From Bdellovibrionota bacterium (GTDB lineage: Bacteria; Bdellovibrionota; Bdellovibrionia; Bdellovibrionales; JAMPXM01): 37,690 nt of DNA. The stretch spans positions 1-37,690 of the forward strand of contig CAUJGS010000063.1 in NCBI GenBank assembly GCA_963170185.1. The letters run 5' to 3'. The notes beneath the pieces were generated by a model. That model was not told the DNA's origin. It saw nothing but the letters and a program-made list of their open reading frames with translations, and did not search any database. How positions within the stretch are numbered: the stretch's first letter is position 1; every line of letters starts with the position of its first letter. Shown here piece after piece: positions 24,790-33,429 of this stretch. The translations under genes were made by a program, and so were the position numbers.

Positions 24790-26304
24790 TCACAAAGTTT
24801 TTACGAGTGTCGTCGCCAGGCGATCAAAGAGATTTCGAGCGGCATCTTCTCTGCCCGCCGAGCCATTGAACATGAGAACAAATGTGTAGATACGGCCCTT
24901 GTCATCTCCCGAGTAACCAGCAAGTCCGATGGTTCCATTTAACAGACCCGACTTTGCGCGCACCCAACCCGCACCGTCTAAGCCGCGGAAACGGCTGCGA
25001 AGCGTGCCGTCGACACCAGCTATTGGAAGCGACGCCAAAAACTCGGGGAAAATGCGGAAGTCATTGCGTACCGCCGTGAGAATCGCGCCTATCTGAGCCG
25101 GACTCAAACTATTGTCACGCGTGAAACCGGCTCCATTTATGAACTCATACGATCCAGGCTTCAGCCCGGCGTTACGCTCTAGATATTCACGCACACGCTT
25201 GATTCCGTCCGACGTATTGCCATTCGACCCAGCCACTTCGGCAGAAAGATTTTTTACCAACATATCGGCGACGTAATTATTCGACCACTTCATCATATCG
25301 GCGACGATCATCGGCAATGGTTTACTCTCGGCCGTTGCGAGAATCGCGAGCTCCGCTACGGGTTTAGGTGCTCGACCTTGTTTCACCGTGCCTTTGACGA
25401 CAATCCCGCGTGACTCCAAGAACATGCGAAGCGATTGAGCCGAGAACATAGCTGGCTCGCGAATACTCTTGTAAACGGCTTTCTCCGGTTGATCGAGACC
25501 GATGGTTCCCGTTGCCAAAAAAGTCTCGCCCTCTTCCGGTTTGTCCGACTTAAGACGTTCAATCGAAACATTGAACCCTTTGCCGGCCTGAACGGTTTTG
25601 GTTTTGTTCTGCAAACGAATGAACGGACTTAGTACGTCCAAAACGACTTCCGCCTGAGCGCCCGTTTCTACACCGGGACGAACATAGGCCGTGATCGCGT
25701 TCCAGTTGAGCGACATCGCGCCGAGTGGCGCATCGTAGGCACGATCGACACGCTGGCTCTGACGATCTTCTCCGAAGCGAATCGCATCAAAGCGTGAGTC
25801 GTCGACAATCAAATCGCCCTCGACGGTCTTTACACCGGTGCGAACCAACTCGTTGACCAAAAACCAAGCGGTTTCGGAAACAAAGCCGGGGTCTCCGCCG
25901 CCGATAAGGTAGAGTGGCCCCTTTAGTGTTCCGCTAGCCACACGAAGATTGCGCCCGACACTGCTGTTATCTTTTGCGGTCGCAAAATAGGTTTTGAACT
26001 TATGCCCTTGCGGCAGCAGCGCCAAAGTAGCGGCCGCCGTCGGAATTTTCGAAAGCGACGCCGGAATAAATCGTTTGTCGACTTGGTGACCATAGATCAC
26101 GTTCGCGCCATCCGAAATCCAAATACCGATCTCGTCTTTTTTGAAACCCGCTTGTTTGACTTGAGCCTCAAGCCGCGCCGCGAGATTCGAACTCACATTC
26201 GATGTCGAGCTCTGTGCTTGTGCGTTCGATGTTAATGAGACGTTGATCGGTATCAGAGACACCGATACTGCGGCGATCAAAATAGATGAAACCGATTTGC
26301 GCAC
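24790..26304 (-). CDS. dacB: D-Ala-D-Ala carboxypeptidase/endopeptidase (PBP4, S13 family)
   Basis: GTG 26304 is chosen as start: AAGGAG lies nine bases upstream and the product (504 aa) begins with a proper signal peptide (VRKSVSSILIAAVSVSLIP, cut near AQA). A longer frame to 26439 has no such features. The S13 active-site motifs are present: S83xxK86 (PASLSKIPT), SNN (KWSNNYVADML) and KSG (VRAKSGLLNG). The enzyme trims or cuts peptide crosslinks of peptidoglycan in the periplasm. In Bdellovibrio, DacB-type enzymes act on prey wall during invasion (established for that genus); whether this one does is inference. It leads the operon with the MltD-like transglycosylase and is divergent from a solute-binding lipoprotein. 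Confidence 0.95.
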   Translation of the reverse strand: MRKSVSSILIAAVSVSLIPINVSLTSNAQAQSSTSNVSSNLAARLEAQVKQAGFKKDEIGIWISDGANVIYGHQVDKRFIPASLSKIPTAAATLALLPQGHKFKTYFATAKDNSSVGRNLRVASGTLKGPLYLIGGGDPGFVSETAWFLVNELVRTGVKTVEGDLIVDDSRFDAIRFGEDRQSQRVDRAYDAPLGAMSLNWNAITAYVRPGVETGAQAEVVLDVLSPFIRLQNKTKTVQAGKGFNVSIERLKSDKPEEGETFLATGTIGLDQPEKAVYKSIREPAMFSAQSLRMFLESRGIVVKGTVKQGRAPKPVAELAILATAESKPLPMIVADMMKWSNNYVADMLVKNLSAEVAGSNGNTSDGIKRVREYLERNAGLKPGSYEFINGAGFTRDNSLSPAQIGAILTAVRNDFRIFPEFLASLPIAGVDGTLRSRFRGLDGAGWVRAKSGLLNGTIGLAGYSGDDKGRIYTFVLMFNGSAGREDAARNLFDRLATTLVKTL

Positions 26305-26427
26305 GTGAGCCAACTCCTTACACGTTCCCTGAGATTCCGTTTCCAGGTAAAGTGTACCCTCGGAACACTGCTTGCGTCGAACAGAACTGAGTGGGAAATT
26401 GGAAAGCAAGATAGGATGAAACTCTGC

Positions 26428-27984
26428 ATGATGAAACACCGTACGCCGCCCTCAATGTCGTTTGCTCTCACCGCTCTACTTCCTCTGGCACTTCTGGCCT
26501 CGATGCTGTCATCGATTTCGTGCACCAAAAAGGCTTCCGAGGATCCTAAGACACTGTACGTCGGCCTCTCCTCGGCTCCTGCGACACTTGATCCCCGCAA
26601 CGCAATGGATGCGGGCGGCATGCGACTAACCGGACTCTTGTTTTCGTCGATCGTTCGTCTAGGTCCGGATCTCGAGATCATCGGAGAGGCGGCTAGCCAA
26701 TGGTCCTACAAAAATCTGACTTACACTTTCACTCTCCGACCAGGGCTTCAGTTTGTCGGTGCTGACGGAAAACCGTTTCCGGTCACCAAAGAGGATTTCG
26801 ACTTTTCGATGGAAACCTTTCGAGCATCGGGACGTTTCGCAAATTCTCTCGAACCGATCGCTTCGGTAGAAACAACCTACGACGTTGCAAAGGGTGGTAC
26901 GCTACTCATTAAGCTAAAGAGCTATTCGGCGACCCTCCTAACAGACCTCACTCCTGTCAAAATTCTTCCAAAAAAAATCGTGACCGAAAAAGGCGATGCC
27001 TTTCGCGACCACCCAGTCGGTTCAGGGCCTTTCCGTTTTGTCTCGGCCGACGCAAACGAAATTCGGCTGAAGTCCAATCCGGATTGCCCATACGTCCAAC
27101 CGAAAATCGAGAACGTCGCGTTCAAAATCGTCCGCGAAGACAACACACGGTTCTTAAAAGTCATGAAGGGCGAGCTGGACCTTGTTCAACAAGAACTGCC
27201 TCCCTCGAAAGTCGTAGAGCTTGAAAAAAAGGGCGGCTTTCAAATTCACAAGTATCCGGGGCTTTCGATGACTTATCTCTTGGTGAATCTGAAAGACCAG
27301 ACCTTCCAATCCAAGGAATCCCGCCAGGCCCTGTCACTTGCTTTTAACCGTGACGAAATCATTCGGTTCAAACTTGAAGGTCTTGCGCAACCGGCGACAA
27401 GCATACTTTCACCGATCAACCCCTATCACGATGGCTCGTTGGTGGCGCCGAAGTTCGATCTTGATCAAGCAAAAAAGCTGATCAAATCGGCCGGACTTGA
27501 AGGCAAAGAAATCACCTTGAAAACTTCAAACTCCACACAGGCCGTGGAGAACGGAAAAGTTTTGGCGAACCAGTTGGAAGCGGCCGGCCTCAAGGTAAAA
27601 CTTCAAAGCTTTGAATGGGCCACGTTCTACAAGGACATGGACCAGGGGAACTTCCAGCTGGCGACAATGAAGTGGGTTGGCACCACCGATCCGGACATCT
27701 ACAAGACAGCTTTTCACTCTCAAGAAGTACCGCCGAAAGGTCGCAATCGTGGCTCTTACAACAACCCCCAGGTCGATCGTCTAGTCGACCAAGGTCGAGG
27801 TATTGAAGACGTGAGAAAGCGTATCGACCACTATAAGCGCGTACAAAAAATCGTGTACGACGAACTTCCGATGATTCCACTTTGGTACGAGTACGAAGTC
27901 GCTGTCGCCAGCCCTCGCGTTAAGAACTATTCGCCGTCGAAAAATGGCGACTATTCTTCACTGACGAAAATCGAGAAAGAGTAA
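26428..27984 (+). CDS. ABC-transporter solute-binding lipoprotein, family 5
   Basis: A long frame opens at 26305, but the likely start is one of the ATGs at 26416, 26428 or 26431; AGGA at 26413-26416 best suits 26428. The N-terminus is a signal sequence (LTALLPLALLASMLSS) ending ISCTKK, a loose lipobox. The mature protein is a family-5 (oligopeptide/nickel/dipeptide) binding protein: LYVGLSSAPATLDPRNAMD, LLFSSIVRLGPDLEIIGEAA, TYTFTLRPGLQF, QALSLAFNRDEI and NRGSYNNPQVDRL are typical. It would capture peptides or similar solutes for an ABC importer, but no permease or ATPase gene is nearby. The next gene (fused LspA) starts 49 nt downstream on the same strand and may be co-transcribed. Confidence 0.92.
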   Translation: MMKHRTPPSMSFALTALLPLALLASMLSSISCTKKASEDPKTLYVGLSSAPATLDPRNAMDAGGMRLTGLLFSSIVRLGPDLEIIGEAASQWSYKNLTYTFTLRPGLQFVGADGKPFPVTKEDFDFSMETFRASGRFANSLEPIASVETTYDVAKGGTLLIKLKSYSATLLTDLTPVKILPKKIVTEKGDAFRDHPVGSGPFRFVSADANEIRLKSNPDCPYVQPKIENVAFKIVREDNTRFLKVMKGELDLVQQELPPSKVVELEKKGGFQIHKYPGLSMTYLLVNLKDQTFQSKESRQALSLAFNRDEIIRFKLEGLAQPATSILSPINPYHDGSLVAPKFDLDQAKKLIKSAGLEGKEITLKTSNSTQAVENGKVLANQLEAAGLKVKLQSFEWATFYKDMDQGNFQLATMKWVGTTDPDIYKTAFHSQEVPPKGRNRGSYNNPQVDRLVDQGRGIEDVRKRIDHYKRVQKIVYDELPMIPLWYEYEVAVASPRVKNYSPSKNGDYSSLTKIEKE

Positions 27985-28033
27985 ATTAATCAGCCTCTTC
28001 TACCGATACTTCACTAGAGCGAGTGGGGTGTCG

Positions 28034-29155
28034 ATGCAACTGAGGCGTTTGGATTGGTTTCTGGTGATTGTTCCCCTGTTTCTGACATGGGGAATCGATC
28101 AGGCCACCAAAGCCTGGGCGGAAGGCATTCGCGGTCTTCAATTCTACGGACCGTTTGGCTTTGTTCTTCATCACAATCACGGCGCGATGCTCGGATTGTT
28201 TAGCGATCTTCCTGCCGTTCTTCGCATTGTGACACTTTCCACAGGCGGCGCATTTCTCATTTTCTCGTTCGCCATCATTCAGTACCTGCTACCGATAAAA
28301 TCGCTGCTTTTGCGTTCGGGCATGAGCGTTTTGCTTGGTGGGATTCTCGGAAACGTCACGGACCGGATCGTGAACGGTTATGTTGTCGACTTCCTTTTAC
28401 TCGGATCACCAGCCCGCGCGACGCCGGCCTTTAACCTCGCCGATGCCTTGCAATGGGTTGGTTACGCGATGATCGCAACTGCCCTTATTCGTGAGTCCGA
28501 AATCTTATGGCCAGCCGATAACACGCGTAAACGTCTTTGGGTCAATCTCAAGTTCCAGCTACGCTACTGCTTTATCCTGACGGGCGTCGGTCTTGGCTTT
28601 GCGATGATCGCCGGAGTCTTCTCGTACACGTTTTTACGCGTCACAATCATCGATCTCGTTGGAAACAACGAGAAGCTTCTCGATCACTATCTTTCGCCGT
28701 TCATCTTTACCTTCATGATCGTGAGTTTTACTTTTGCCGTTGTACTTTTCCTCGTGGGACGAGTGCTCTCGAGTCGAATCGCGGGGCCTCTTTATGCATT
28801 TGAGAAGTTCATTGAGGATCTCACCAACGGCCGACCACGTCGTCTACGCCTGAGAGTCGGCGATGAGTTCAAGCATCTCGAAAACATCGCGGCTCGTCTT
28901 AGCCAGCAAGTGATCGATAAGCAGCTTCTTGGAAACCTGAAGGAAGATTACGTTCAGAAATTTAAAGAAGAACAGGCCAAGCATGGCGCCGCACCGACTA
29001 CGACAACGAGTTCCGCGGAAACCAAGTCGCCAAACCCTCAGGAAAAGGAATCAGAGTCCGTACTTCCTGTTGCGGAAGCATCGACAGGAACAGACGATTC
29101 GTCGCCTCAAAGCGCCATACCGAACAACGTGACGCCTCTCAAACGATCGACGTAA
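28034..29155 (+). CDS. LspA-like signal peptidase II fused to a TM-HAMP module
   Basis: ATG 28034 has GAGTGGGG just upstream (a GTG at 28028 is in frame). The 373-aa protein is twice the usual LspA length. Residues ~1-165 are an LspA domain with the catalytic features: DQATK, HNHGAMLGLF, GNVTDRIVNGYVVDF and FNLADALQWVG, so both catalytic Asp residues are present. Residues ~180-270 hold two more TM segments (FILTGVGLGFAMIAGVFSY; FTFMIVSFTFAVVLFLVG) separated by a short extracytoplasmic loop. A HAMP-like helix pair follows directly (RIAGPLYAFEKFIEDL...GDEFKHLENIAARLSQQ). The tail is Ser/Thr/Glu/Pro low complexity; no kinase, cyclase or methyl-accepting domain is seen. A canonical lspA exists at 10331, so this is a specialised paralogue. 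Its function, and whether the HAMP part regulates cleavage, are unknown. Confidence 0.88.
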   Translation: MQLRRLDWFLVIVPLFLTWGIDQATKAWAEGIRGLQFYGPFGFVLHHNHGAMLGLFSDLPAVLRIVTLSTGGAFLIFSFAIIQYLLPIKSLLLRSGMSVLLGGILGNVTDRIVNGYVVDFLLLGSPARATPAFNLADALQWVGYAMIATALIRESEILWPADNTRKRLWVNLKFQLRYCFILTGVGLGFAMIAGVFSYTFLRVTIIDLVGNNEKLLDHYLSPFIFTFMIVSFTFAVVLFLVGRVLSSRIAGPLYAFEKFIEDLTNGRPRRLRLRVGDEFKHLENIAARLSQQVIDKQLLGNLKEDYVQKFKEEQAKHGAAPTTTTSSAETKSPNPQEKESESVLPVAEASTGTDDSSPQSAIPNNVTPLKRST

Positions 29156-30035
29156 CGTCCTTTACCCAGTACCGCTTAACCTGCTTGAGATCATCGATTT
29201 CCGAGGCGACAAGCGCGTCGCCATCCAACTGACGAATAACACCGATAGGCACGACGTTTCGAGGCTGACCAGGGCGACTGCCCCCCTTGTAGACCATCTC
29301 TACGATCTGTCGCTTGGGAATCGAGTCAACGAAGGCTCTCATGCTTTGATTCCCCGCAACGAGTTCGTTGATCGAAAACCTCGAAAAGCGCAAACAACCG
29401 ATGTCAGCCGTCGACCTGCGAAGCATGCGTTTGGCTATGTCTTCTACCGAAATGGTGTCCGGAAATTTCTCGAATATTTTCAAGGCAACCAAGAGACAAG
29501 ATCTCGCGTCATCCAAAGCACGGTGTGCTTGGCCAGGTTTGATTCCGTAATGCGCCACCAAGGTTTGCAACCGATGATTCGGAGTCTCGGGAACATTTCC
29601 TTGCGCCAGCAAAGATGTGCACACCGTGAGCTCAGGCGGCAAAGCGATGCCGTTTTGATCCATCTGAGCAGCCACAAAACCCAGATCAAACTGCGCATGA
29701 TGCGCAAGCAGCACTCCGCCCTCAATGAATTCGGCAAAACTCCTTAAGGTCGGCTCCACCGCAGGCGCATCCTTTACCATGTCGTTTGTGATTCCATGAA
29801 TGCGGATGACTTCCTGACTCATGGGACGCGATGGTTTTATCAGACTCTGGAATGTCCCGATCTCTTTGCCACCTCTCCACTTTACAGCGGCGATTTCGCA
29901 GATCTCGGACTCGATCGGGTATTTGCCGGTTGTTTCCGTATCAAACGCGATCCACGTCACATCTTTCCAAGATCTGCTCTTCATGGACTCCGCATTTGAA
30001 ACTCGTTCCGACGAATACGAAAGATCAGGCGCCAT
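29139..30035 (-). CDS. DEDDh 3'-5' exonuclease with C-terminal WYL-like region
   Basis: This DnaQ/RNase T-type exonuclease is 298 aa from ATG 30035, which overlaps the end of ychJ by 11 nt. ATG 29984, with GGAG five bases upstream, is an alternative start. Exo I is FDTETTG (Asp32, Glu34), Exo [13 protein letters not shown], and Exo III HRALDDA, so all four acidic residues and the His are present. The last ~90 residues are not exonuclease. [23 protein letters not shown] and YWVKDVTSI resemble a WYL-type beta fold (R-x-V-x-P pattern), usually a ligand- or nucleic-acid-sensing module. The substrate (DNA or RNA) cannot be read from the sequence. The gene converges on and overlaps the fused lspA gene by 17 bp. 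Confidence 0.88.
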   Translation of the reverse strand: MAPDLSYSSERVSNAESMKSRSWKDVTWIAFDTETTGKYPIESEICEIAAVKWRGGKEIGTFQSLIKPSRPMSQEVIRIHGITNDMVKDAPAVEPTLRSFAEFIEGGVLLAHHAQFDLGFVAAQMDQNGIALPPELTVCTSLLAQGNVPETPNHRLQTLVAHYGIKPGQAHRALDDARSCLLVALKIFEKFPDTISVEDIAKRMLRRSTADIGCLRFSRFSINELVAGNQSMRAFVDSIPKRQIVEMVYKGGSRPGQPRNVVPIGVIRQLDGDALVASEIDDLKQVKRYWVKDVTSIV

Positions 30036-30561
30036 GGCACTTCTTAAACTTCTTGCCGCTTCCACAATGGCAAGGATCGTTGCGACCAATCTTCGGCTCG
30101 GCCCGTACGACCGGCTCCGTAGAATGGTGATGATGGTGACCATCGCCATCGTGATGCTCATGGGATTCGCCATCAACGAAGTACCAACGACCATCTAGCT
30201 TTTCTTTACGAAACTGACTCACTTCGTGATGGCCGACGACCTTGCCCTTCATCTTGTAGCGTGCGTTGAATTCGACAACACCCTTGGTGTCGCCCTCTTT
30301 GCCAGCTTCCGTGCGCAGAATCTCAAGCCCCAGCCATTCTGATTTTTGCGACCATTGCTTGACGGCATCCTCATCGAAATCGCCGCGCGATTCCGGAGCC
30401 AGGGTCGATTTGATGTAGCCGATCTCCGCTTTCACGAAAGCCGAATAGCGCGAACGCATCAATGCTTCCGCTGTCGGCGCGATCTTCTCGCCGCCAAGAT
30501 AAGGACCACAACATTCCGAATAAGGTTTTCCCGTGCCGCACGGGCATAGCTCAGAACTCAT
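30025..30561 (-). CDS. ychJ: YchJ-family SEC-C motif protein
   Basis: This 178-aa protein has the YchJ architecture: an N-terminal SEC-C zinc motif ([17 protein letters not shown]), a central domain ([42 protein letters not shown]) and a C-terminal SEC-C motif ([18 protein letters not shown]). SEC-C motifs bind zinc and resemble the SecA C-terminal tail; the role of YchJ is not established. A His-rich loop ([13 protein letters not shown]) precedes the last motif and could bind or buffer metal. ATG 30561 has AGGTGA at good spacing. The exonuclease gene begins inside its last codons, so the two are coupled. Confidence 0.93.
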   Translation of the reverse strand: MSSELCPCGTGKPYSECCGPYLGGEKIAPTAEALMRSRYSAFVKAEIGYIKSTLAPESRGDFDEDAVKQWSQKSEWLGLEILRTEAGKEGDTKGVVEFNARYKMKGKVVGHHEVSQFRKEKLDGRWYFVDGESHEHHDGDGHHHHHSTEPVVRAEPKIGRNDPCHCGSGKKFKKCHGA

Positions 30562-30823
30562 ATATCACCTCGATTTGCTCCTCTTCATGTAAATCACGCG
30601 AACCCAGCTTTGAGTACCGTTTTGTACAACTTAAAGACCGGCCAACCGGCGGCGCGAAAACGACAGTTTTGGGCACTTCGCCAAACCCGGTCCAAACCTA
30701 GGTTCTCCCAAAATACAGGATTGTCGACGGCTTAGGCAGAACGGCGCCCGGCTCACTTTCTGGTCAAGTTCCTGCATCGCCCTCTTCATTCCCAAGGAAT
30801 CGCCGCAAGCGAAGGAGAACTTT
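30562..30823. other. Divergent intergenic region
   Basis: These 262 bases lie between ychJ (minus) and the secreted PLD-fold gene (plus). It holds the ribosome site for each gene at its ends (AGGTGA on the minus strand, AAGGAG on the plus strand). Promoters for both genes should lie here, but I see no full -35/-10 pair that I would commit to, and no ORF. Confidence 0.4.
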
Positions 30824-33229
30824 ATGCGTCTCAAATCTCACCCTAAGAAGGTTTGGCAACTCACGTCACGCGTGGCCGTTTCGGCTGGCCTGTTGGCGCA
30901 ATCAGTTGTCGGCTTTAGCCATATGCCCCGCGCAAATGCCGACTGGGGAATCTTCGAAAACGGTGAACTGACGCAAAAAGAAATTCTCGCGGATTCTTCG
31001 GCTGGACCCCTGAAGGTTAAATCGGCGCGCTTGCTGACGGACAACGATGCGGCCTTTCAGACCAAATTGGATCTCATTCGAAACGCCAAAAGCTCTCTGC
31101 GTTTAGCCTATTACATCATGTCCAATGATCATTCGTCGTCGGTTCTGATGGAAGAGCTTATCGAGGCCGCTCGGCGCGGAGTTAAGGTTCGTCTACTGCT
31201 GGATTATCACACGAACTATAAACATCTAGATTTGCTTTCCGCATTTGAGCGCGAAGGCGCAAAATCCAACAAAGGCGGCTCGATCAGTGTTGCACTCTTC
31301 AACCGTCCGACTCGCGAAGTGATGAAAGATGCGTTCTTTCTTACGTCCGATTGCGGCGATTCCGCTAAAGCCGGCGACATGACGGCTTGCTCGGCCGATA
31401 AACTTAAAAAGATGGAAGCGTTCTTTGCTACCGAATCCGGCTCCAAGACACTAAACGGTAAAATCTCGAATCTTTCTTCGCCATTTATGTCGCTCTTCCT
31501 TTCGGGTTTGTACTCAAAAAACCCAGGCGCCATCAAAGCCGCTTTCTTTGAAGGAAGCGGATTTGACCCGAAGACACTAAAAGGCGGCGATGCACCTCCG
31601 AGCCCGGCGGAACTCGAACAGCTTAAGGACTTCGGCCGTCTTCTGTTTGATGCAAAGTTCAAAGGAAGTCTCGAAGCGAAGATTAAACTCGCATTGGCCT
31701 TTTCGATGTACGGCGAGGAGCTCGACCCTGTTTATCGAGCGCTTTCGACGATTCTTCCCGTCGAGCGTGAACGCAATGAATCGGCAAAAGCCGACTGGAA
31801 ACACTTAACAGACTTCTTGCATCACAAACTTCTCGTCGCGGATGACGAACGCATTCAACTTGGTGGTCGCAACGTCGAAGACTCGTATCACACGCAGCCG
31901 AGCAACCTTTCCGCCAAATACACGTTCATGGATACAGACGTCCTCATGGAGCTTCAAAAGACCGATAGTTCTGTTGGGAAGTCATTTGATCGCCTCTTTA
32001 ACTTCCGTGAAATGGTCGCGACTCTGGCGGAGGTTCGCCAGCACGCGCCCAACGACATGACCCAGAACTTGAACATCACAGCGCAAGCAATCGCGACCTG
32101 CCAACCCGTTAAAAAGGCGAGCTTCGCACAATACCCGACGTGTGTTCAAACCACGTTCGCAGGCCTTCCTTATCGCAACCTTGAATCACGCATGAATGAC
32201 GCTCTTCAAAACATGAAAGAAAAAGCTGCGATCTACCGTTCGCAGTATCAACCAGCCAAACTGGCGGCAAGCGACGCGTTTGACGCAAGCGACATTCGCT
32301 CGATGCAGGTGACATATATCGAAAACGTTCCGTTTAACCGATCGACGAAAGTCGGCTCCGAAGTTCGCAAGTACGGAGCGGAAGATGAGCGCGATACACG
32401 AGATGGAAAATCGATTCATAGCCTCTGGACGCAAGGGCTTCGCAATACATGCAAAACGTCCTACGATTCCAAGACCCGCAAACGTGTTGTTTTGCACCAA
32501 GGTTATGTGCTTTTCCCGGCAAACCTCTTGAGTGCTCTTGGTAAAATGACGAGCGGCGAGTGGGACTGTCGATATGTCGATGTCGTCATTCTCACGAACT
32601 CACCCGAGACGACGGATTTGAACATCATTAACTTCTTTGCTCGTCAGCAATTGAAGGCGACACTCGAACAAGCACGCGGCAGCTCGGCTAAAGGCAAAGC
32701 ATCGATTCGCGTTTTCGAATACAAAAAGCAAGCGAACGCGGTCTTGTCGCTACATAGCAAGGTCAATGTTCTGGGTGACGATGCCATCATCGGCTCGGCA
32801 AATGCTGACGTTCGTAGCTACTTCATGGACACAAATAACGGAATCTTTGTTCGTGGCGCAAAGAAGTTCACCGAAAACTACCTCTTGAAAATCGGTGGCC
32901 TTATCAACGACACGAATCAAACGATGGAAGTGACCAAGTCGCTGCTCGACAAGCCTTCGGCAACGATGATCGCCGAAGATATCGCAGTGCTTCGCGGCAT
33001 GATCGCACAGCGTGGAAAATCGGAACTTCTCACGCCTGAGCGCGACAAGATGTTGGCTGACCTCGTGACGAAACTGCAAACTCATATCTATAAGACATCG
33101 CGTGAGCTACTTGACGTGCGTTACATCGAAATGCCGTTTACCGAGGACTTCTCGCGTGAACGTATTGAACGCGAGAATATGCGTCGTAAAATCGGCGACG
33201 AGTTCAATTCGCTTCTGATGTTGCTCTAA
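30824..33229 (+). CDS. Exported phospholipase D-fold protein
   Basis: ATG 30824 follows AAGGAG at seven bases. The 801-aa protein has a signal peptide (VAVSAGLLAQSVVGF, likely cut after RANA) and no lipobox. The N-terminal PLD-like section includes SSLRLAYYIMSNDHSS and VKVRLLLDYH. Two HKD motifs are spread widely: HHKLLVADD with IQLGGRN (canonical), and HSKVNVLGDD with IIGSAN, where Gly takes the usual Asp position and Asp is next. A large, partly charged insert of about 180 residues lies between the start of the fold and the first HKD motif. It probably acts on phospholipids (cardiolipin-synthase-like or phospholipase), but a nuclease is not excluded. A second PLD-fold protein, a lipoprotein, lies at 4769-6682 with the same shift in its second motif. 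Confidence 0.88.
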   Translation: MRLKSHPKKVWQLTSRVAVSAGLLAQSVVGFSHMPRANADWGIFENGELTQKEILADSSAGPLKVKSARLLTDNDAAFQTKLDLIRNAKSSLRLAYYIMSNDHSSSVLMEELIEAARRGVKVRLLLDYHTNYKHLDLLSAFEREGAKSNKGGSISVALFNRPTREVMKDAFFLTSDCGDSAKAGDMTACSADKLKKMEAFFATESGSKTLNGKISNLSSPFMSLFLSGLYSKNPGAIKAAFFEGSGFDPKTLKGGDAPPSPAELEQLKDFGRLLFDAKFKGSLEAKIKLALAFSMYGEELDPVYRALSTILPVERERNESAKADWKHLTDFLHHKLLVADDERIQLGGRNVEDSYHTQPSNLSAKYTFMDTDVLMELQKTDSSVGKSFDRLFNFREMVATLAEVRQHAPNDMTQNLNITAQAIATCQPVKKASFAQYPTCVQTTFAGLPYRNLESRMNDALQNMKEKAAIYRSQYQPAKLAASDAFDASDIRSMQVTYIENVPFNRSTKVGSEVRKYGAEDERDTRDGKSIHSLWTQGLRNTCKTSYDSKTRKRVVLHQGYVLFPANLLSALGKMTSGEWDCRYVDVVILTNSPETTDLNIINFFARQQLKATLEQARGSSAKGKASIRVFEYKKQANAVLSLHSKVNVLGDDAIIGSANADVRSYFMDTNNGIFVRGAKKFTENYLLKIGGLINDTNQTMEVTKSLLDKPSATMIAEDIAVLRGMIAQRGKSELLTPERDKMLADLVTKLQTHIYKTSRELLDVRYIEMPFTEDFSRERIERENMRRKIGDEFNSLLMLL

Positions 33230-33333
33230 TCAAGACTTGCTGAGGATGGATCACGTGATGACGAAAACAAAATCCACGTTCATGATAACGGTGACCATTC
33301 TCGGCACTCTTCGACAAAATTCGCCGTTTTCTC

Positions 33334-33363
33334 CTAAGAAAACTGCGCAAAGCTCTTTCTTAG
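33334..33363. other. 8-bp inverted repeat upstream of the YkuD lipoprotein gene
   Basis: CTAAGAAA and its complement TTTCTTAG flank a 14-base loop, about 65 bases before the ATG at 33430. The AT-rich stem has no T-run. It could be an operator, or a weak hairpin ending transcription from the PLD gene. Confidence 0.35.
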
Positions 33364-33429
33364 CCTCCTGAATTCACGACGGATTTTGCCCCTATCTTGC
33401 ATATCTCTTTTTTACAAGTAGAGGGCCCC

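Noticed and set aside
30036-30194. N-terminal extension of the exonuclease frame
   Set aside because: It would overlap ychJ by about 170 bases and encodes a sequence unlike an exonuclease N-terminus.
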